Position numbers and translations under genes: made by a program
The notes under the pieces: generated by a model
Databases searched by the model: none
Told to the model about the DNA's origin: nothing
The model's input: the letters and a program-made list of their open reading frames with translations, nothing else
DNA from: JAGREO01 sp020446285
Lineage (GTDB): Bacteria > Pseudomonadota > Alphaproteobacteria > Geminicoccales > Geminicoccaceae
Length of the DNA stretch: 64,000 nucleotides
Reading direction: 5' to 3'
Assembly (NCBI GenBank): GCA_041398005.1
Contig: JAWKVP010000006.1
Span: 186,001 to 250,000, forward strand
Part shown: positions 58,094 through 64,000 of the stretch, piece after piece
Position numbering within the stretch: position 1 is the stretch's first letter
Layout: the number at the start of each line of letters is the position of its first letter

Positions 58094-60013
58094 ATGTCCA
58101 CGATCACCCTGCCCGATGGTAGCAAGCGGGCTTATGAGACGCCCGTGACCGGGCTCGAGATTGCGCAATCGATCAGCAAGTCGCTGGCCAAACAGGCTCT
58201 GGCGGTGGTGGTCGATGGTGAACTCAGGGATCTGGACTGGCCGATCACTACCAACGCCACCGTGCGGCTGGTGAAGAAGGAGGATCCCGAAGCCCTCGCC
58301 CTGCTGCGTCATGATTGCGCGCATGTGATGGCCGAGGCGGTACAGGACATCTTCCCGGGCACCCAGGTGACCATCGGCCCTGCCATCGAGAATGGCTTCT
58401 ATTACGATTTTGCCCGAAGCGAGCCGTTCCGCGTGGAAGACCTGCAAAGGATCGAGGCCCGAATGGCCGAAATCGTCGGGGCCGACAAGCCGTTCCGCCG
58501 CGAGGAGGTGAGCCGCAGCGAGGCACATGAGCGCTTCAAGGCGATGGGCGAGACCTACAAGCTCGAACTGCTCGATGCGATCCCCGAGAACGAGCCCGTC
58601 ACGCTTTATCATCAGGGCGAGTGGTTCGACCTCTGCCGCGGACCGCACGCACCCTCCACCGGCCGCATCGGTGCGTTCAAGCTGATGAAGGTGGCGGGCG
58701 CCTACTGGCGCGGCGATTCGAAAAATGCCCAGCTGCAGCGAATCTACGGCACGGCGTTCGCGTCGGAAAAGGAGCTCAGGGCCTACCTGCACCAGCTCGA
58801 GGAAGCCGAGAAGCGCGACCATCGCCGGCTCGGCCGCGAGATGGATCTCTTCCACATCCAGGAAGAGGCGACCGGCTCCGTCTTCTGGCACAACAAGGGC
58901 TGGATTGTCTGGCGCGAAGTCGAGAACTATGTCCGCCGCCGTCTCGATGGTGCCGATTACGATGAAGTGAAGACACCGCAGCTGGTCGACCGCAGCCTGT
59001 GGGAACGGTCCGGCCACTGGGACAAGTTTCGCGAACACATGTTCACCGTCGAGGCGGAGGAGCGCGCGCTGGCGCTCAAGCCGATGAACTGCCCCTGCCA
59101 TGTGCAGATCTACAACCAGCAGCTGCATTCCTATCGCGACCTGCCGTTGCGCATGGCCGAATTCGGCTCCTGCCACAGGAATGAGCCATCCGGCGCGCTG
59201 CACGGGATCATGCGGGTGCGGGCCTTTACCCAGGATGACGCACACATCTTCTGCACACCGGAACAGATCACCTCGGAATCGGTATCGTTCTGCGATCTGC
59301 TCAAGAGTATCTACAGCGATTTCGGCTTTTCCGACCTGCATGTGAAGTTCTCCGACCGGCCGCCCGTTCGCGCCGGCGAGGACGCCGTCTGGGATCGGGC
59401 GGAAAAGGCGCTGATGGACGCGGTGGAGGCGGCCGGACTGGAGACCACGCTCAATCCGGGCGAAGGCGCATTCTATGGCCCCAAGCTGGAATTCGTGCTG
59501 CGGGATGCCATCGGCCGCGACTGGCAGTGTGGTACATTGCAGGTCGATTTCGTCCTGCCCGAACGGCTGGACGCGAATTATGTCGGCCATGACGGCGCGA
59601 AGCATCGGCCGGTCATGCTGCACCGGGCCATTCTCGGCTCGATGGAGCGTTTCATCGGGATTCTCATCGAGCATTATGCCGGGCGGCTGCCTCTGTGGCT
59701 TTCGCCGGTTCAGGCCGTCATTGCGACCATAACCAATGAGGCCGACGCCTATGCCGACGAGGTATGCGAGGTTCTGCGCAAGGTCGGCATGCGGGCCCGG
59801 ACCGACCTGCGAAACGACAAGATTTCCTACAAGGTCCGCGAACATTCCGTCGCCAAGGTGCCGATGATCATGGCGGTCGGCGCGCGCGAGGCGGAGGAGC
59901 GTACCGTGAGTCTGCGGCGGCTCGGGAGCAAGGAGCAGACCGTGCTTTCGCTTGACGATGCGGCGGCAATGTGCCAGCGGGAAATATTACCGCCCGACAT
60001 GCAGTCGTGCTAG
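58094..60013 (+). CDS. thrS: Threonine-tRNA ligase
   Basis: A 639-residue class II synthetase. Order: TGS domain (ITLPDGSKRAYETPVTGLEI, 1-60), editing domain with HVMAEAVQDIFPGTQVTIGPAIENGFYYDF (zinc-site HxxxH type) and GEWFDLCRGPHAPSTG, catalytic core with motif 1, FRNEPSG-like HRNEPSGALHGIMRVRAFTQDDAH (motif 2), and motif 3 GSMERFIGILIEHYAG, then the anticodon domain. Cys in MNCPCH is a zinc ligand. The ATG at 58094 gives the TGS start; only AGAGG supports it. I see no T-box upstream. Confidence 0.97.
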   Translation: MSTITLPDGSKRAYETPVTGLEIAQSISKSLAKQALAVVVDGELRDLDWPITTNATVRLVKKEDPEALALLRHDCAHVMAEAVQDIFPGTQVTIGPAIENGFYYDFARSEPFRVEDLQRIEARMAEIVGADKPFRREEVSRSEAHERFKAMGETYKLELLDAIPENEPVTLYHQGEWFDLCRGPHAPSTGRIGAFKLMKVAGAYWRGDSKNAQLQRIYGTAFASEKELRAYLHQLEEAEKRDHRRLGREMDLFHIQEEATGSVFWHNKGWIVWREVENYVRRRLDGADYDEVKTPQLVDRSLWERSGHWDKFREHMFTVEAEERALALKPMNCPCHVQIYNQQLHSYRDLPLRMAEFGSCHRNEPSGALHGIMRVRAFTQDDAHIFCTPEQITSESVSFCDLLKSIYSDFGFSDLHVKFSDRPPVRAGEDAVWDRAEKALMDAVEAAGLETTLNPGEGAFYGPKLEFVLRDAIGRDWQCGTLQVDFVLPERLDANYVGHDGAKHRPVMLHRAILGSMERFIGILIEHYAGRLPLWLSPVQAVIATITNEADAYADEVCEVLRKVGMRARTDLRNDKISYKVREHSVAKVPMIMAVGAREAEERTVSLRRLGSKEQTVLSLDDAAAMCQREILPPDMQSC

Positions 60014-60104
60014 ACTGTGTCCGGGCGAGGCGGCGGCGCGGTACTCATGAGGGGTGCCCGCGTGACTGTTCTGTGGTGAAACGACTGGAGGTAGATCGAA
60101 CCTA

Positions 60105-60626
60105 ATGGCAACCAACGTCCGCGACGAGGTTCGCGTCAACGATCGTATCGAGGCGCGAGAGGTCCGGCTTGTGGATCAGGATGGCAACATGATCGGCGTG
60201 GTATCCACTCGCGATGCCCTGAGACGAGCCGAGGAAGCAGGGCTTGACCTTGTCGAGGTTGCAACCAATGCCACCCCTCCGGTGTGCAAGATTCTCGATT
60301 TCGGCAAGTATAAATATGACGCGCAGAAAAAAGCCAATGCCGCGCGCAAGAAACAGAAGGTCATCGAGGTCAAGGAAATCAAGATGCGCCCGGCCATTGA
60401 TGACAATGACTACAATATCAAGATGAAAAAGGTGCGCACCTTCATCGAGGACGGCGACAAGGTCAAGGTGACCATGCGCTTCCGCGGCCGCGAGATGGCG
60501 CATCAGGACATCGCGATGGGTATCCTGCAGCGGGTCCGCGAGGAAATGGCGGAACTGGCGAAGGTCGAGCAGATGCCCAAACTCGAGGGCCGCCAGATGG
60601 TCATGGTCATGGCACCGATCAAATAA
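60105..60626 (+). CDS. infC: Translation initiation factor IF-3
   Basis: A 173-residue factor: N-domain (RDEVRVNDRIEAREVRLVDQ then NMIGVVSTRDALRRAEEAGLDLVEV), linker KKQKVIEVKEIKMRPAIDDND and C-domain (KVRTFIEDGDKVKVTMRFRG then GREMAHQDIAMGIL). It keeps the 30S subunit free and checks start codons. The start is an ordinary ATG, not the ATT or AUU seen in Enterobacteria, so that autoregulation is not expected. GGAGGT is 12 bases upstream. It follows thrS by 91 bases but is not followed by rpmI and rplT. Confidence 0.97.
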   Translation: MATNVRDEVRVNDRIEAREVRLVDQDGNMIGVVSTRDALRRAEEAGLDLVEVATNATPPVCKILDFGKYKYDAQKKANAARKKQKVIEVKEIKMRPAIDDNDYNIKMKKVRTFIEDGDKVKVTMRFRGREMAHQDIAMGILQRVREEMAELAKVEQMPKLEGRQMVMVMAPIK

Positions 60627-60640
60627 GCGACGGAAACGGT

Positions 60641-62410
60641 ATGCCCCACGCCGAACGGCTCGCGGCGGTCCGCGAGATGCTGTCGAGGTCGGGCGTGGAT
60701 GGTTTCATCCTCCCGCGCACGGATCGTCACGGCAGTGAATATCTGCCGGATTGCGAACAGCGGGTCGCATGGCTTACCGGCTTTACCGGATCGGCGGCCA
60801 CCGTCGTCATCACGGCCGACAGGGCCGCCGTTTTCAGCGACGGGCGCTACACCGTTCAACTCGCCGAGGAAGTCGATGGCGGCCTGTTCGAGCGCTGCCA
60901 TTTGGCGGACGATCCCCCTCGCGAATGGCTTGGACGGCATCTGCCCGCCGGCGGCCGTCTCGGTTTCGATGCGTATCTGACCCGAAAGGCGGAATTCAGG
61001 GCTCTCGAAAAGGTTCTTGCCCGCAAGGGTTCCTCCCTTCTGGCCATCGAAAACCCGGTGGATGCCGTCTGGACGGATCGTCCGGCGCCCCCCACCGCAC
61101 CGGTTCAAAGGCTTGATATCCGCTTCGCCGGAACGGAGAGCCGCAGCAAGCGTGCCTCCATGGGCGAGGCCATCGCCCGGCTTGGCGCGGAAGCGATGCT
61201 GGTCACGACCGCCGATCACATCGCCTGGCTTTTGAACGTGCGTGGCGGTGACATTCCCTACAATCCCCTCTGCCTCAGCCATCTCCTGCTCGAACGGGAT
61301 GGAAGCTGCCGCTGGTTTGTCGACCCGCGCAAGACCGGGGCGCTCGGTCCGCTCGACAATGCGGTTGAAATCCTGCCGCCCGAAGCGCTGGAGACTGCCA
61401 TCGCCGATCTTTCCGGACGCCGGGTCCTGATTGATCCGACCGGCACGCATCTCGGCTATATCGATGCTCTCAAGGCCGCCGGTGCGGTCATCATCGAGGA
61501 CACGGACCCGATTGCCCTCGCCAAGGCGAAGAAGAACGAGACGGAGATTCAGGGCGCCATCACCGCGCAGAAGCGCGATGCGCTCGCCATGCTCCGCTTC
61601 CTCTGCTGGCTCGACACCATCCCGCTCGACGGCAGCATCAGCGAACTCGACGCGGCGCGGAGACTCGAAGAGGAACGCGCGAAGGATCCGCTCTATCGCG
61701 GCCCCTCGTTCGAGACGATCTCGGCGCACGGTCCCAATGCCGCCCTGCCGCACTACCGGGTCACGGCCACGAGCAGCCGACCACTGACCGGCGGCACCGT
61801 CTATCTCGTCGACAGCGGCGGCCAGTATCCCGACGGCACCACGGACATTACCCGCACGGTGGCGCTGGGCAAGGTGAATGGCGACATCCGGCGGACCAAC
61901 ACACTGGTCCTCAAGGGCCATATCGCGATCGCCCGCTGCCGCTTTCCCGCAGGCACGTCGGGCGCCCAGCTCGACACGCTCGCGCGCCACCCGCTCTGGC
62001 AGGCCGGACTCGATTTTGATCACGGCACCGGCCACGGCGTCGGCGCCTATCTCTGCGTTCACGAGGGCCCGCAGCGGATCAGCAAATCTGGCCCGGTGGC
62101 GCTCGAAGCCGGAATGATCGTCTCCAACGAGCCCGGCTATTACAGGACCGGGCAGTTCGGTATCCGCATCGAAAATCTGGTGGTCGTGGCGCCCGCATCG
62201 AAATCCGCAAGCGACGAGCGCCGGATGCATGCCTTCGACACGATCACCCTTTGTCCCATCGACCGGCGCCTGATCGACGGCGATCTGCTCGACGACGGCG
62301 AACGCACCTGGCTCGATGCCTATCATGCACGCGTGCGGCACGAACTCGCCCCCCTTGTCGAGGACACCGCCATCAGGCATTGGCTGGAGGCCGCCACGAC
62401 CCCGCTCTGA
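60641..62410 (+). CDS. Aminopeptidase P family (Xaa-Pro) peptidase
   Basis: A 589-residue metallopeptidase of the M24 fold with two N-terminal creatinase-like domains, as in eukaryotic APP1. Metal ligands are in LVDSGGQYPDGTTDITRT (two Asp), HGTGHGVGAYLCVHEGP (His) and MIVSNEPGYY (Glu). It removes N-terminal residues before proline. Length is well above E. coli PepP (441), typical for this long class. It follows infC by 14 bases. Confidence 0.93.
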   Translation: MPHAERLAAVREMLSRSGVDGFILPRTDRHGSEYLPDCEQRVAWLTGFTGSAATVVITADRAAVFSDGRYTVQLAEEVDGGLFERCHLADDPPREWLGRHLPAGGRLGFDAYLTRKAEFRALEKVLARKGSSLLAIENPVDAVWTDRPAPPTAPVQRLDIRFAGTESRSKRASMGEAIARLGAEAMLVTTADHIAWLLNVRGGDIPYNPLCLSHLLLERDGSCRWFVDPRKTGALGPLDNAVEILPPEALETAIADLSGRRVLIDPTGTHLGYIDALKAAGAVIIEDTDPIALAKAKKNETEIQGAITAQKRDALAMLRFLCWLDTIPLDGSISELDAARRLEEERAKDPLYRGPSFETISAHGPNAALPHYRVTATSSRPLTGGTVYLVDSGGQYPDGTTDITRTVALGKVNGDIRRTNTLVLKGHIAIARCRFPAGTSGAQLDTLARHPLWQAGLDFDHGTGHGVGAYLCVHEGPQRISKSGPVALEAGMIVSNEPGYYRTGQFGIRIENLVVVAPASKSASDERRMHAFDTITLCPIDRRLIDGDLLDDGERTWLDAYHARVRHELAPLVEDTAIRHWLEAATTPL

Positions 62411-62524
62411 CGGCAAGCCGGCGCGCACAACGCCCGCACCAATGGTGCCCTTGACAGCGTGTTGAATCGGGTGAGCAGATACCCGCCATGCTCACGGCAA
62501 CCCCGCAACGCTTCGCCGAATCCT

Positions 62525-63418
62525 TCACCGTGCCGAACGCTGCACACCGTGCTCGCCGCACAGACCCGCAAGGACCTCATGCAATCGGGCGATGATTTCG
62601 GCGCGTGGGGATGCGGTGCGTTCGACGATGCCGATCTGGCGGTTGATCTGCGGTTCGCCGAACGGCAGGCGCAGAAGGTTCATGTCTTCGGGCTCCTGCA
62701 GTGCCACATGCGGGACAACTGATATCCCGAGACCCTGACGAACGCAGGTGACGATCGAACCGATGGTGTCGATCTCGGCGATGTCATGGGTGACGACGCC
62801 CAGCCTCGAGATCTCCGTGTCGATGAGATTGGCAAGCGGGACACCGCTCCTGAAGCGGACATAGGAACGGGTATTGAGCATCGTGATCGGATCGTCCGGC
62901 ATTGTGCCCGCTGGCGCGATCAGCCAGAGCGGCTCCCGAAGGAACGGGCTCCAGCGCAGCGCGCCCGGAAACCCCACATGCTCGGCAACCACGGCTGCAT
63001 CCAGCCGCCCCGAGGCGACGTCGGCGATCAGGGTCGAGGACAGCGAGACGCGCAGGTTGGTTTTCAGTTCGGGATATCGCTGGCGCATCTGTACGATGGC
63101 TCTCGGCAGGAGATTGAGCGCGCTGGAGCGGACCGAGCCGAGCATGAGCGTCCCGGCGATCCGGTCTCCACGCAGCGTCGCCTTTGCGTCCTCCTCGCGC
63201 CGGAGAATATCCTGCGCCATCTCGATGATCTGCAGGCCCTGCGGGGTCAGCTTCGGCGGACGTGAACCACGGTCGAAAATGGTAGTGTCGAGTTCCGCCT
63301 CCAGCGCCTGAACCTGCTGACTGACCGCCGAAGGCGTGAGCCCGACGATATCGGCGGCCTGCGCGAAGGTGCCACACGTCCTGATGGCGAGGAGCGTTTT
63401 GAGTTGTCGCGTGTCCAT
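62525..63418 (-). CDS. LysR-family transcriptional regulator
   Basis: A 297-residue regulator: N-terminal winged helix (QLKTLLAIRTCGTFAQAADI then LTPSAVSQQVQALEAELDTT) and a two-lobed effector domain from about 90 (GTLMLGSVRSSALNLLPRAI, VSLSSTLIADVASGRLDAAV). It is divergent from a hydroxyacid dehydrogenase gene across 107 AT-rich bases, which suggests that it controls that gene in response to its substrate or a relative. The effector is unknown. Confidence 0.92.
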   Translation of the reverse strand: MDTRQLKTLLAIRTCGTFAQAADIVGLTPSAVSQQVQALEAELDTTIFDRGSRPPKLTPQGLQIIEMAQDILRREEDAKATLRGDRIAGTLMLGSVRSSALNLLPRAIVQMRQRYPELKTNLRVSLSSTLIADVASGRLDAAVVAEHVGFPGALRWSPFLREPLWLIAPAGTMPDDPITMLNTRSYVRFRSGVPLANLIDTEISRLGVVTHDIAEIDTIGSIVTCVRQGLGISVVPHVALQEPEDMNLLRLPFGEPQINRQIGIVERTASPRAEIIARLHEVLAGLCGEHGVQRSAR

Positions 63419-63433
63419 CGGTTAATCCAGTTT

Positions 63434-63490
63434 TTCTGAATATAAGAATCACAAATATACGCTTTTGTTAAGCCATTCTTTTGCATAAGA
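63434..63490. promoter_or_regulatory. Candidate LysR binding sites in divergent promoter
   Basis: Two AT-rich dyads in the 107-base gap: TTCT-N7-AGAA (63434-63448) close to the lysR start and TCTT-N6-AAGA (63477-63490) nearer the dehydrogenase. The first fits T-N11-A spacing. Spacing between them (about 43 bases) suits a recall site and an activation site. Confidence 0.4.
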
Positions 63491-63525
63491 CTCACGATCA
63501 ACAAATTTCATCGGAGGCAAACGCA

Positions 63526-64000
63526 GTGGGCAAGACAATTCTCGTGACGGGCCCCGATCTCGATCCGGCTGCCAAACGGCTCGTCACCGAACATGGCTAC
63601 AAAACGGTTCACACGCCTGCCTATGCCGACAGTGCGGTCATTTCCGAGCATCTCGAGGCATCGGGTGCGGAAGGAATCGTGTCGCGGATGGGCCGGATCG
63701 ATGCGGCGGTGATGCAGGCCGCACCGCAGCTTCGGGTCATCTCCAAGCACGGCGTCGGTGTCGACAATATCGATATCGAAGCAGCCGCAGAGCGGGGCAT
63801 TCCCGTGCTCGTGGCGACCGGTGCGAATGCCGTCTCGGTTGCCGAACACGCCATTGCTCTGATGCTCGCAACGGTGAAACGGCTCCTGCCGCTCGATGCC
63901 GGCCTGCGCGCCGGCCGCTGGGAAAAGGCGGGCTTCTCCGGCCGCGAGATCGCGGGCTCGACGCTGGGATTGCTGGGCATGGGTGCCATTGCCCAGGCGA
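63526..64000 (+). CDS. D-2-hydroxyacid dehydrogenase, N-terminal part
   Basis: The first 158 codons of a D-isomer-specific 2-hydroxyacid dehydrogenase related to SerA. GKTILVTGPDLDPAAKRLVT opens the catalytic domain, VISKHGVGVDNIDIEAAAERG is the conserved turn, AVSVAEHAIALMLATVKRL leads to the nucleotide domain, and GSTLGLLGMGAIAQA is the Rossmann loop, where the window ends. The catalytic Arg, Glu and His lie beyond it or cannot all be seen. GTG at 63526 has GGAGG eight bases upstream. Control by the divergent LysR is likely. Confidence 0.9.
   Translation, partial: MGKTILVTGPDLDPAAKRLVTEHGYKTVHTPAYADSAVISEHLEASGAEGIVSRMGRIDAAVMQAAPQLRVISKHGVGVDNIDIEAAAERGIPVLVATGANAVSVAEHAIALMLATVKRLLPLDAGLRAGRWEKAGFSGREIAGSTLGLLGMGAIAQA

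Noticed and set aside
58070..59845. 591-codon open frame antisense to thrS
   Set aside because: thrS is full length with every motif; the antisense frame has no similarity I can recognise.
60503..62428. 641-codon open frame antisense to the aminopeptidase P gene
   Set aside because: The sense-strand peptidase has all metal ligands; the antisense frame is a compositional artefact.

Overview
The window is a GC-rich chromosomal segment of an alphaproteobacterium, probably from the Rhodospirillales in the broad sense; no genus can be read from it. Evidence for this: ubiK, a YbjN-domain gene, proC and a TetR/COQ9-fold gene together; lgt next to an NDUFAF7-type methyltransferase and pgeF; an aminotransferase-ftsK-lolA run; purM-purN facing a DUF2066/CDP-alcohol transferase/hdaA operon; gatCAB; and an RHH_4-type ribbon-helix-helix protein. 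Nearly all genes are intact and tightly packed, with many ATGA, GTGA or TGATG overlaps.

Region by region. 1-6.0 kb: rpmG, then ubiK/ybjN/proC/tetR on the minus strand and lgt-methyltransferase-pgeF on the plus strand (membrane and envelope housekeeping). 6.0-8.6 kb: a GyrI-like protein, an orphan TAXI binding protein and two exported unknowns. 9-15.7 kb: aminotransferase, ftsK, lolA, and a PAS-GGDEF-EAL signalling protein. 15.8-19.6 kb: a conserved unknown and gatCAB. 19.7-21.4 kb: tRNA-Ser(UGA) followed by a decayed island: recombinase and HigA tails, a multiply frameshifted CDF metal exporter, and its intact DmeR-type repressor with operator. 21.5-25.8 kb: purM-purN and, divergently, DUF2066, CDP-alcohol phosphatidyltransferase and hdaA. 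25.9-30.6 kb: a small anchored protein, an atypical SDR, anmK, a hydratase and a class III aminotransferase. 30.7-32.0 kb: arsC-aqpS behind a perfect ArsR-like palindrome. 32.2-35.6 kb: a large Na+/H+ antiporter with a cyclic-nucleotide-binding tail, a nuclease fragment and vapBC in AT-richer DNA. 35.7-45.6 kb: a histidine-utilisation locus, hutIHU plus a complete TRAP transporter on one strand and hutF-hutC on the other. 45.7-50.2 kb: a Tat-exported cyclase, an RTX-type secreted protein with a long Gly/Asp tract, and a divergent RHH-PAS regulator. 50.3-56.2 kb: aldo-keto reductase, zinc dehydrogenase, SIS-domain protein, BadF/NagK-type kinase, creatininase and hydrolase, an amino-sugar-like set. 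56.5-64 kb: glycosyltransferase, thrS, infC, aminopeptidase P, and a LysR regulator facing a hydroxyacid dehydrogenase that runs off the end.

The most unusual element is a dispersed palindromic repeat of about 109 bp, bounded by CTAG, with two complete or nearly complete copies (32017-32125, 53679-53787) and two partial ones (7517-7581, 20058-20104). In three of the four, the terminal CTAG supplies the TAG stop codon of the neighbouring gene. The other notable points are the physical linkage of a keto-acid-type TRAP transporter to hut genes, an ars operon whose operator is present but whose repressor is not, and a metal-efflux locus in which the exporter is destroyed while the sensor is intact.
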